Shown here piece after piece: positions 36,421 to 47,703 of a stretch of 64,000 nucleotides of DNA. The stretch is from Trachythela sp. YZ-2020 (lineage: Eukaryota > Cnidaria > Anthozoa > Malacalcyonacea > Clavulariidae): NCBI GenBank assembly GCA_016169945.1, contig JADLSH010000355.1, positions 2,041,501 through 2,105,500 on the forward strand, given 5' to 3'. The notes beneath the pieces are model-generated. The model saw only the letters and a list, made by a program, of their open reading frames with translations, ran no database searches and was not told where the DNA came from. Each line of letters starts with the position of its first letter. Position 1 is the stretch's first letter. The position numbers were made by a program, and so were the translations under genes.

Positions 36421-39400
36421 ATGTCGGGAGTACAAACAGAAGCCAAGGTGGACGATCTTAAACGAATAATCGCCGTTCAATACAGGGAAATTTTGCTCAA
36501 AAACGAGCGGCTAAAAGGACTTGAAGACTTAACAAGAATTTGCAGTCAACTGGAAGAAAAGCGGCAGAGTTGGAAGACCAGGGCGGACAATAATGAAACT
36601 GCTCTAAGACGAGCAGAGGCGAGGATCGCATATTTGAACAAGAAGCTTGGTATAGGGCCTCAAACGGCTTCTGATATCGATGTAGTAAATCCTGGGGTTT
36701 CAAGAAAGGATTTCGACGCAGTTACCAAAGAAAATATCAAGTTAAAAGAAGCTTTGGAACATATAGTACCGACAGAATTGGGCGGTAAAGATGTAGTTGT
36801 GGTAAGTATGTCGGAAAATGGCGGTCAATGCCTTGGTTGAATAGCTTGTATTAAATCTGTTTAAACGTCAATTTGAACGGGTTTAATTTAACCTATTTTG
36901 ACCCTATCTAAGAAAGATAGAATGGAAAGCTATGGATAGGTTTTTGGGCGCTTTTAATGAAACAGAAAAATGCAAATTTAAACTAGAAAGTTCGTTGAAT
37001 TATTTGGACTTTTGGAGAATAAAAAATTTAGCGAAGCGAAAACTGGGAAATCCCATTCCCAGAATTCCATGATGCAGAGGTACTTCCCCCACAACAGGTT
37101 CAATCAGGTTTGGTTTCTTTTTACGGTAATAATCTGTATTCCTGTTATGTCTTGTATTGGAACTGGTTTTAATTACAATGCCGAAGAGCTATTAAAACAC
37201 GCCGGGTCAGCAGAGGCCAAAATTGTACCATCTACTTGAAGGCAAATTCGCGGGTATTTGCGGGTATCAAATGTCATCTTAATACCATTCGTCTGGCGAC
37301 TGACTAGTGTATTTACATTATATTTACGCGCATATTGTGGAGGATTTATGCAACGCGCAGATAAATAAATAAAAGGGCTATCAAGACAATGTTCTAAGCT
37401 TTCGTTGCATATCAAACTTGTCGACTAATATTTCAGTAACATAGCCGAAAATGTTCGATATTTTGTTGATATTTTGCGCCTACTAGGCGGTTAAGAATGT
37501 TGTGCCAATAAATTGCCTAATTTTCGCTTCAATAAACTTTTTCTTGGAGCAAGTTATGAATGCACAATTATGGCTGATTATTAAATGAATATCACACGAA
37601 GAATCGTATGTTTTTTGTTTTCAGTATTATTCATATATTTAGCCCAAAATACGTCTGCCGTGCCATGAATATTTGTGTTAGCGATATGTTAATATTCATA
37701 TTTTAATGTTATATTCCTTGTTGCCTGCGAGCAACAATAGACCAGCTACAACTACATTTTCGACACGCCACAATAATATGATCATAGATAATTGTTATTC
37801 AAATACAGAAGTAAAAAAATTGTATGGAAAACGCTTGCGTACAAGACGTACAAGCTTGACCACGGATAGTTCTGTGATAATCACAAGACACGAGGTCTGA
37901 ACTCTGAAGCGCAATAATAGCGTGTAAACGATCTTAAATTTTGGAAAATTCAGACAAATATACAAAAAACAAAAAACATACGATTCTGGTCCTGTGATAT
38001 ACCAAAAACCAATCATGATTACATCCTCTATACTCACATGTGGAAAAAGTTTTATGAAGCCAAAATTCTGTTGGAAGGTTTCTTCCGTTGCCTAAAGGAG
38101 CCTACATTTCCCATAACCTTTCTCATTTAACGGCTGAACATTTGTGTAGTATATTTACTATCAATCGAAAGCGAACAGTCTGAACGTTTCTATTGTCTCG
38201 CTTATAGATCTGTACTCTGTAAGTCTGTATCGAATTTCCATGAGAAGCGCTCTTTTATATGATAGTTAGCTGGTCACCAGACTTCTGCTCTATGACGCGC
38301 ATTTCTCTGGAATTTTTGGCTTCAAATCGATGACACAATTTTGGCCTCTGCTGACCCGGCGTGAAAGGATGTTTAAAGGCTACCGTTTCCATATATGAGA
38401 CCTCTAATGAGGGTCCCCTATACTTCTCGTATAATTAACAGTTATTCTACGAACTCGAGTTGTATATGAGCTGATAGCCGACGAGGCGCGATAGCGCCGA
38501 GTCGGCTATCAGTCATATACAACAAGAGTGAGTAGAATAAGTGTTTTATTATATACACAAACTCTGGATATGAACAGAACATTTTGGCATATTTTTTTCA
38601 AGTAAAACTTGAATTTCTTCTTCATTTAATTGTTCAAATCTGCCAGCCATTTTTCTACTTTTCTCTACTAGCAGGATATGAGCTATTATTATACTCTCAC
38701 ATTCTTTCACATATAATTGACCAATCATATGTCATTGATAGGATCACGTGCCTGTCCGACATTTTACGATGTAGGACAGGAGCATATTGGACAGTAGCTT
38801 ATCGCCGCTTTTTTCCTTGTTTATCTCACCTTTTTACATGTTTTGTTAATTTTAAACACAAAACAAACGGTGGGGCGAAGTAATGTAAAGCAAAGAAAAG
38901 GATTTGGAAAATTGAAGTTGTTTGTTTTATCAGTTTTGTTTAAAAATAAAGCGCGGGAAAACATGTCTTTGAAATTCAGTTGTTTACAACAGGTCGAAAG
39001 GTTAGTATGGCCAATTAAAAAATTAAAATCGGAAACCGAATGTTGGCGGCCATTGTGTTTCAACATGCCTTTCGTTGCCGTGCAACTACAAGAGGCACAC
39101 AAGTCTTGAAGCCCTGGATAGGCGTACGAGTTCCGTTTAGGCATCGAAGTTAAAATGGCTCTTAACTGTGACTATTTCTTGCGCAGACAAAATGTGTGAA
39201 ATGGAAAACAACCTTTTAACCCGTTTTTGAAAGGAGAAATATACTACTTACGCTATTAAAAAATAAATAATAAAAAAAATAAAAATCCGCCCGCCCGCCC
39301 CATGTTTTTCAAAAAATCTGATGAAAAACTAAAAATTTATTTTAATTGGCCTATATGAGTTCTTTCTCTGATTTAAATCATGTCAAATCGTCTTAAATAG

Positions 39401-42400
39401 ACTGAAAGGTAGTTAGTATTATTAAGGTACACTTTTGCTTTCTATAAAACTAGTTTATTTACTTTTTGTTTTCGTCGAGTTTTCGTAATTTAAGCAAATT
39501 CGCGGCCGAAGTGCCACACAAGTTTTCGCTGTAGTTTTATCGCATTGTTGTTGCATTATACTCTCGTTTACAACGTGTTCTTGTGTTATAAATGTTTTGT
39601 TCGATATAATAAAACTCCTATTGGATTCATCTTCGCCCAATATGGCAAAATATTAAGTCTCGACTTGCAATATTGGGCTCGACCTTCGGTCTCGCCCAAT
39701 ATTGAAGTCTCGACTTAATATTTTGCCATATTGGGCTCAGAAGAATCCAATAAGATATAATATCCTGCTAGTAGATAACCAATCAGATTGCAGAATACCT
39801 CATATCCAGAGCTTGTGTATATAATAAAACCTAATAAACGATTAATTCATTTTACATGCATATGAAAATAATATCTTTTTATTTATCTTTAACTTGAAAG
39901 ATTAACATTTCTGAGTTTGAAAGGCATTCAACTTGTGCTTTGTCACAGTTTCTTTCCTCCACTCTCTATCTTTCATGCCTTGAAATATTTAAAGCAATAT
40001 CTAGAATGTATCCGGAAAGATTCTGTTATTCATAATCAAGCGAATCAAACAATACCTAAATGCATTTGAATGGACAACCCACTGTGACTTTATCTTAATT
40101 TGTATCGTATATAAAAGTAATAAATTATTAACCCATTAACTGGCAGTACCTTACCATTGACGAGTTATATTGTCTGCCGTTGGACACAGTAGAGTACTAA
40201 AGTAGGGCGCATCTGGGCGCATTGCCAGCTAATGAGTTTAAAATTTTGTATGCCTTAATCATGTCTAGAGGTCCACAATAGGCTTCTTAAATCCGGCTCC
40301 ATATTTTCTCTCGTTCCCGCAATCCTGATAGCTTTTCTTAGTTAATCTCGATCCCGAATAGTATTAATACAACTAGGGCTCTCATGCAAAAGCAAATTTA
40401 CAAATTCCCTGGCAAGGGCTCTGAAATTCCTCAGTTTAAGTGAGTTTTCCCTAAAATTCCTTAAATTGCTTCATTCATTCACTTTTTTGTGACTTCTGCT
40501 CAATGACTTCATTATTTGTTTACAACTTATTAAATGAACTACATAACAGCTAAAATTGTGCAATTCACCAAACAGTCACACTCTAATTTTCAGGCAATCA
40601 TGCCCAACATGTGAATACAATTCATGTTTGCGTAGGGTAGTCCGGGTGTCAGGTTTCTTGAGAAAATTGGAGTCACATAAACGCCATTTCCTGCACTTCT
40701 GAGCAGTTGAAAAAGACATAAAGTGCACAAATCATTGTCTAAAGGGGGTAGATACTAGGGTTGATACCTTGCAAAAAAGGTAACAATTTGCCACTTAACA
40801 CTTTTTACCATTCTTATGTAGAAAAATAGAGAGCTCGATGAACTGGTTACCACATTGCAAGATGATCGCGCACATCGTGTTCACCATATCAAAGCCAGTA
40901 GTGAAGACGATCTTGCTGCAAAAGTTAATGAGCTCACAAAGCTAAACATGAAGTTAGAGCGATCTATGAATGCAAAACAGGTTTTCTCTGAAAAATTATT
41001 GAAAGAGAACAAGAGGCTGAATGATATTGTGGAAACACAATACAAAAATCAGGTTGTACAAAGTCGGGATGTTCCTGATGGACAGGCAGTCAGCGATGAT
41101 ATGAACGTGAGTTGTGTACAGTTAAACTACAATAGGGCTTTTGATTTACTTAGTTTGAATCAGTGCTTTCTATCAGGATGGGAGCATATATAGGACTGCT
41201 TCCTCCTATGACCAGCTTATAGTCCATAAACTAACTTTCACCTAAACTAAACTAAAGTAACTTCATTCATTCATATAGGATAGTACTATCAGTTCTAAAC
41301 CGTTCTTCCCTGAGGTCTGATTAAAAACATCTCTTGGCATGCAGTGTTACTTGTACAGGATAAAACTGGGGTGTCCTGAGAAAACCTAGAAGCACTTTCC
41401 CATGCAGGGCTGAGCCAAAATTATAATCAGACAATTGCACTTTACAGGAATCAGAGGTGAAAAGGTCATGCACTAACCACTGTGTCTTCCACACCCATAT
41501 TAATAGACTGGTCATTTAAGGATTAGTTTAAGGGTAATAAATTTCTGTAATAAAATTGCGGACGGTTGTTGATATGGAAATTGACACAATTTGTGTGATG
41601 GTATAATTTAGGCACAGGTGACTGAAACCACATCTGTTACTGCAAAAAATGGTTTCACAAATGAAGAACGAGAGGCATTGTTGAAAGAGATTGAAAGAAA
41701 AAATAAAATTTTATCAGAACAAGAAGCAAACATCCATGAATTATCAGCAATGTCTAGAATGCATCCAGAAAGATTCAAAAATCGAGCGAATCAAACAATA
41801 GCTAATGGCATTTGAATGGACAACCCAACCATATCTTAATTTTTTAGTATATGAAAGTAATCAATTATTAATCTAACGTTTACAATGTCAATGGTTGATT
41901 GATTAAGAATTTGAACTAAAGGGCACCATCGAAACCGAAAAACATTACCGAAACCAGCAGATGGTTGTCAACTTCAGAAGTGTTAACACTTTTCGCAAAA
42001 AGATTAAACTAAATATCGACTAAATCTTGAATATAATTGCACCCACATACAAGGTCACTAAATTAAAATAATCAACATTAACTATTTTCTCACTGTGAAG
42101 TGTGACCTACGAAATTTACATGCAATGTCAATTTAGAGCAAAGTGATAATCCTTACTTTGCATCTTACAAATGCTGAACTTATTTAGCTAATTGGAGTTA
42201 TTTCAAAAGATTTTCAGAGTTTTTAATATATATATATTACATACACCGTTTGTTGAAAACCTACAGGTGCTGACCTGCTTTCATTTTAGATCAGCAACAG
42301 TGCCGCATTTGTGCAGGAGCATTAGAAAATTCTGGCAAAAAAACAAATTTAACAATATTTAGCACTCAAAATCTAAAATATGATACATTTTTGCAGGCCA

Positions 42401-45400
42401 ATTTTGAAGTTTTTAATTTTGCTCGCAGCCACTAAAAATAGTTATGAGTCATTTTTTTAGCTACTTCTGAGGCCTGCCACCATCTGCTGCACGATAATGC
42501 TTAATGAAATCCACCCAAATCTCACTGTATACTGCACTTTTTATGTAGGAAAATCGAGAGTCTGTCACTACTTTGCAAGATGATCACCATAGCAAACAAT
42601 TGGAAACAAAATTAGTCAGTAACGAACTAGACAATCCGGCTGCAAAGGTTAATGAGCTAACAAAGCAAAACATGGACGTAAAACAGGTGAAAGAGAACAT
42701 GAGGCAGAATGATCCTGTGGAAAACCATAAAAAACTACAGGTTGTAGAAAGCCAGGGTGTTCCTGATGGACAAGCCACGGGGGATTATATGAACGTGAGT
42801 TGTGTTCAGTTAAACTAGAGTAGGGCTTTTGATTTACTTAGTTTGAATCAGTGCTTTATATCATTGATGGGAGCATACATACAGACATGCTTCCTCCTAC
42901 GACCAGCTTTCGTTTGATTCGTCATTGAAGCAGACAAATGAGAGTTTGCCTGCACAAACCATCTTAAACTAAACTAATTTCATTCATATACAGGATAGCA
43001 CTATCAGTTAGAATCAGACAATTGCACTTTACAGGAATCAGAGGTGAAAGGCACATGCACTAACCACTGTGTTTCCATTAAATTGCGGATGGTTGTTAAT
43101 GTGGAAATTGTCACAATTTGTGCATAATTTTGACACAGGTGACTGAAAACCCATCTGGTACTCCAAAAAGTGCTATTTCAAACGAAGAGCGAGAAATATT
43201 GTTGAAACCCAATGAACAAACAGCGACTAAACACCAAGAATTCCAAAGAGAGAATACAGAGTTGAAGACCCAACTAAAAAAGATTAACTCACAATTAAGT
43301 GAAGCTAAAAAGAAAAATAACCATTGGCGAAAGAATTGTGTTGAGCTCGCCGGGAAAGTTGCGAGCTTGAACGGAAGCTACGAAAGGCTGGAAAGGAAGC
43401 TACAAGAATCCGAGGAACACATTTCTTCATTAAAGCAGACGAATGAGGATTTGTGCGCACAAGTTGCTAGTGTAAGTATATTATATAACATAGGTGTATT
43501 TTAATTCTATGGATATATATATATATAAGTAACAAAAATGGGGCAATTCTGGAATAAAACTAACAAGTAATCTTCGAAACTGCTTGCAAAAAAGGTTAAA
43601 TTTTGATGTTTTACTCGTAGTTTTACAGTTTTAAACATGGGATTGACTGGCGAATTTATGAACAAGGCCTTGTATTTGAAAAAAAATCAATATTGAATTT
43701 TCCTTTCAGCTGAAAACGTACGAGGCTGACTTCAAGAACGAACGTGAGGATAAAGAAAGGCTCCAGAAAAGATTAAATGAACTGCAACAAGAAAGCGAAC
43801 GCCTGGTAAGTGAAAACCAATCACATATGGCAACAGTAAGTCATTTAGAAAGTCAAGTAAGGAATACTTTTAATAAGTGGGTTTCACTAAGCACTATCGT
43901 GCAGTAGCCTTGTATTTGAAAAAAATCAATATTGAATTTTCCTTTCACTGAGTTGAAAACGTACGAGGCTGACTTCAAGAACGAACGTGAGGATAAAGAA
44001 AGGCTCCAGAAAAGATTAAATGAAGTGCAACAAGAAAGCGAACGCCTGGTAAGTGAAAACCAATCACATATGGCAACAGTAAGTCATTTAGAAAGTCAAG
44101 TAAGGAATACTTTTAATAAGTGGGTTTCACTAAGCACTATCGTGCAGTAGCCTTGTATTTGAAAAAAATCAATATTGAATTTTCCTTTCAGTTGAAAACG
44201 TGCGAGGTTGACTTCAAGAACGAACGTGAGGAGAACGAAAGGCTCCAGAAAATATTAAATGAAGCACAACAAGAAAGCGAACTCCTGGTAAGTGAAAACC
44301 AATCACATATGGCAACAGTAAGTCATTTAGAAAGTCAAGTAAGGAATACTTTTAATAAGTGGGTTTCACTAAGCACTATCGTGCAGTAGCCTTGTATTTG
44401 AAAAAAATCAATATTGAATTTTCCTTTCAGTTGAAAACGTACGAGGCTGACTTCAAGAACGAACGTGAGGAGAACGAAAGGCTCCAGAAAATATTAAATG
44501 AAGTGCAACAAGAAAGCGAACGCCTGGTAAGTGAAAACCAATCACATATGGCAACAGTAAGTCATTTAGAAAGTCAAGTAAGGAATACTTTTAATAAGTG
44601 GGTTTCACTAAGCACTATCGTGCAGTAGCCTTGTATTTGAAAAAAATCAATATTGAATTTTCCTTTCAGTTGAAAACGTGCGAGGTTGACTTCAAGAACG
44701 AACGTGAGGAGAACGAAAGGCTCCAGAAAATATTAAATGAAGCACAACAAGAAAGCGAACTCCTGGTAAGTGAAAACCAATCACATATGGCAACAGTAAG
44801 TCATTTAGAAAGTCAAGTAAGGAATACTTTTAATAAGTGGGTTTCACTAAGCACTATCGTGCAGTAGCCTTGTATTTGAAAAAAATCAATATTGAATTTT
44901 CCTTTCAGTTGAAAACGTACGAGGCTGACTTCAAGAACGAACGTGAGGAGAACGAAAGGCTCCAGAAAATATTAAATGAAGTGCAACAAGAAAGCGAACG
45001 CCTGGTAAGTGAAAACCAATCACATATGGCAACAGTAAGTCATTTAGAAAGTCAAGTAAGGAATACTTTTAATAAGTGGGTTTCACTAAGCACTATCGTG
45101 CAGTAGCCTTGTATTTGAAAAAAATCAATATTGAATTTTCCTTTCAGTTGAAAACGTGCGAGGTTGACTTCAAGAACGAACGTGAGGAGAACGAAAGGCT
45201 CCAGAAAATATTAAATGAAGCACAACAAGAAAGCGAACTCCTGGTAAGTGAAAACCAATCACATATGGCAACAGTAAGTCATTTAGAAAGTCAAGTAAGG
45301 AATACTTTTAATAAGTGGGTTTCACTAAGCACTATCGTGCAGTAGCCTATATTTGAAAAAAATCAATATTGAATTTTCCTTTCAGTTGAAAACGTACGAG

Positions 45401-46320
45401 GCTGACTTCAAGAACGAACGTGAGGATAAAGAAAGCCTCCAGAAAAGATTAAATGAAGTGCAACAAGAAAACGAACGTCTGAGACGTGAAAACCAATCAC
45501 GTCATTTAGAAAGTGAAGTAAGGAATACTTAATTAGTGTGTTTCACTAAGCACTATCGTGTGATCAACTGGCAGTTATCAGATTGAGAAAATACCGTTAA
45601 ATCGTTTAATAAATGTAGTAGTCTTGTATTTGGTGACAAATAAATAGAAATTATGGTGATGCAGTTTAATTTTATTGCACGAGAGCAAGGCTCCCAGGCC
45701 AAGGAGGTATTGGTGACGTAATTATCGTATTACAGGACTCGGAATGGTACACGTCGCATTTCTAGAAAATATTTTAGTTGTTACGTAGCTGCATGTCAAT
45801 AGGCTGTATAGAAAAAATCTGCTGACGCATGCCATCCAATTTTACTGATAACTCGCATGTCTAGTTACCACTGTTATAATATTGAAGTATGGAATCAAAC
45901 AAACTATATAACCAAGCATTTAGATTATATATGTGGGTGAATTGGCAAAGCGCATAAACACGTGTTAGCTTATTAGATGTTAGAGCTATCGTATCGCGTA
46001 CTTGAAATAGAATACTTATATACAGTATAACTGTTAATATAACACAGTATTTCTTATTAAAAAGGGTTGCAGACACCCGAACGGCTAACCTTACTAGTAT
46101 AATAAAACCAATAACTCAGAATGTTGTATTATTCATGCATGATTATTTTGTTCTTAGTTATACCGTTAACGTTCTTAATAACCACACATTGTTTGCATTG
46201 CAGGACCGAAACCGACAGGCCCGACAGCCATTTATCGAGTGTCCGTATTGCTCTAGAAACTATCCATATCGACATCTCATTGAAGGCCACCTTCAGGATT
46301 GTATCAGGAATGTGTTATAG
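36421..46320 (+). CDS. NEMO/optineurin-type coiled-coil protein with eight UBAN-like exons and C-terminal zinc finger
   Basis: Predicted exons, all phase 0: 36421(or 36403)..36801, 40822..41106, 42549..42794, 43139..43471, then 43710..43856, 43953..44099, 44192..44338, 44431..44577, 44670..44816, 44909..45055, 45148..45294, 45386..45517, and 46204..46320. Counted from 36403 this gives 846 aa. The N-terminal half is Glu/Lys/Gln-rich coiled coil. Each repeated exon carries YEADFKNEREDKERL or a variant, matching the D-F-x2-E-R...E-x-L core of the UBAN motif, which in NEMO, optineurin and ABIN proteins binds linear ubiquitin chains. The last exon has C-x2-C-x12-H-x3-C, the exact spacing of the NEMO zinc finger. 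Family members act in the cytoplasm in NF-kB and autophagy signalling. One UBAN is usual; eight tandem copies are not. Exact orthology and exon use are inferred. Confidence 0.75.
36802..40821. other. First intron of the NEMO-like gene, with palindromes and a MITE
   Basis: No internal gene supported. It contains a palindrome at about 38440-38530 (GAGCTGATAGCCGACGAGGC / GAGTCGGCTATCAGTCATAT), another at 39618-39765 (GCCCAATATGGCAAAATATT mirrored), an inverted TTAACCCATTA MITE (40128-40240), and at 39990-40100 a decayed copy of the sequence that ends the exon-3-like segment at 41750-41850. Confidence 0.6.
39990..43200. repeat. Tandem segmental duplication of NEMO-like exons 2-3
   Basis: Exon 40822..41106 and exon 42549..42794 are homologous (shared LQDD, AAKVNELTK and VPDGQA segments and the same AAC|GTGAGTTGTG donor). 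The segments starting at 41618 and 43139 share CACAG|GTGACTGAAA and a NEERE motif. A third remnant of the unit lies at 39990-40100. The duplicated unit is roughly 1.5-1.7 kb including intron. Confidence 0.8.
41618..41815 (+). CDS. Possible alternative terminal exon of the NEMO-like gene
   Basis: The exon homologous to 43139..43471 but with no donor: it runs in frame (NEEREALLKEIERKNKIL ...) to a TGA at 41813-41815. If spliced after 40822..41106 it would give a short protein without UBAN exons or zinc finger. If skipped, the full protein is made. The acceptor could be 41612 or 41618, both in frame. Confidence 0.4.
   Translation: MTETTSVTAKNGFTNEEREALLKEIERKNKILSEQEANIHELSAMSRMHPERFKNRANQTIANGI
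43710..45540 (+). repeat. Tandem array of eight UBAN-encoding exon units (239-bp period)
   Basis: Each unit has a TTTCAG acceptor, a 147-bp exon (132 bp in the last) and a ~92-bp intron. Units 3-7 are nearly identical at exactly 239-bp spacing and alternate between two types: B (TCEVDFKNEREENERLQ; units 3, 5, 7) and A (TYEADFKNEREENERLQ; units 4, 6). Units 1, 2 and 8 carry EREDKE. Unit 2 has a TTTCACTGAG acceptor. Units 1-7 contain three in-frame donors (after CGCCTG/CTCCTG, GCAACA and AGTCAA); unit 8 keeps only the last. Confidence 0.95.
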
Positions 46321-46457
46321 ATGGACGCTCAATTTTCATAGGATTAATCATACGTTGTTACTTGGCCAACTTTAACTTTCTTCAACTCAAAACCGGCTTG
46401 GAAAACCGCACTAGTCGCTTAATTGTCTTATAGAGGTTTTGCACCATCACGTGCATG

Positions 46458-46463
46458 AATAAA
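46458..46463 (+). terminator. Polyadenylation signal of the NEMO-like gene
   Basis: AATAAA about 140 bp after the stop codon at 46320, the first such hexamer downstream. Confidence 0.5.
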
Positions 46464-46846
46464 TTCCAAAATCTCTAACGTACAACCTATAAAACTGGCT
46501 ACTTAACATGTTTTGTGTGTCATTATAACAAGTTTCATAACAAATTTCAATTATCCCTCGAGAGTTAAGAAGGTTTGAATAATTCATATTGCTGACTTAC
46601 AGGTAAGCATTATTTTCAAATGCCGGTTAAAAGCAACATCATTTTCCAAACCTAATGCAAAAAACTCAATTCTACGGTCAAAAATTGAATGGCATTTACT
46701 CCCGAAAGCTGGGTTTTACTGCAGGTTCTATTGAAATTTGTATGGAATAGCTTACCAACTGAACTTCGAAATTTGGTTAGCTTCTATACAGACTCACACA
46801 CGGCAACCATGTAAATCAGTATTTTTTTTGTTCTTTGTAAATACTA

Positions 46847-47017
46847 GGCCTGCTCTGGCACGGTAACTCGCCTTAACTCGCCGCGAGATAATGCGAGTTA
46901 AGGCGATTTAAGGAAAAATTGGGACTTTGAGAAATGCGAGTTAAGGCGATTTAAGGAAAATTGGGACTTTTAACCGATGCGATTTAAGGCGAGTTGAGGT
47001 CCCAGAGCAGGCCTAAT
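46847..47017. mobile_element. MITE with TAGGCCTGCTCTGG ends
   Basis: Left end TAGGCCTGCTCTGG and right end CCAGAGCAGGCCTA are perfect inverted repeats. The interior has three units of GCGAGTTAAGGCGATTTAAG type. Confidence 0.85.
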
Positions 47018-47343
47018 ACTGTAGTATTACTTTTATTTGTTTCTTCTTCTATATTTTTTACTGATGTTTCTATATATACCATGTCTAAATAAAGTTTCAA
47101 TAAAAAAAAAATACAATACAATATATGTTTTCGAGATTTGATTCGATTTGATTTGATATAGTTCAAGTTGGCTAATGTAATGTCAATGGACAAGCAAATT
47201 ATCTTGGCGAAACTTGACCAAAGGTTTGCTTCATCCTATGACCATGTCCATGCACCTTTCATTTAATAGACCATCATAGAAACTAAACTAACTTCATTCA
47301 TACAGTATGAATGAATATGTGCTAAATACCGACCATGTTATAC

Positions 47344-47514
47344 AGGGTGTATAAAAAAAACTGAGACCTTTAGAAATTATCCTATTGACTTTTAATTAAC
47401 TTCTCCGTGCATAAAATTACGCACCCATGGGTTCAGTGTAGTACTCAGGCATTCAAATTATAACAATAAGGTGAATTTCTAAAGGTCTCAGTTTTTTTTA
47501 TACACCCTGTACAG
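47344..47514. mobile_element. Mariner-like MITE
   Basis: CAGGGTGTATAAAAAAAACT and AGTTTTTTTTATACACCCTG are inverted ends that continue into CTGAGACCTTTAGAAATT. TA flanks both sides, as for Tc1/mariner insertions. Confidence 0.88.
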
Positions 47515-47703
47515 TAAGAAGCAAACCCGAACTTCGAGGCCAATTAATAAATCCGATCAGTACACTACGTCTTTGTTGTGAGGGGGGTCCTGGAGCTTAT
47601 TAAAGAGGGGGCTTATTTGAAAGAGGAGTTTAATAGGGGAGGCGTGCGGCTGTAACCGTGCTACAACGGAGCAGACAAGAAAAAAATGTAAAATTCTACT
47701 CAC

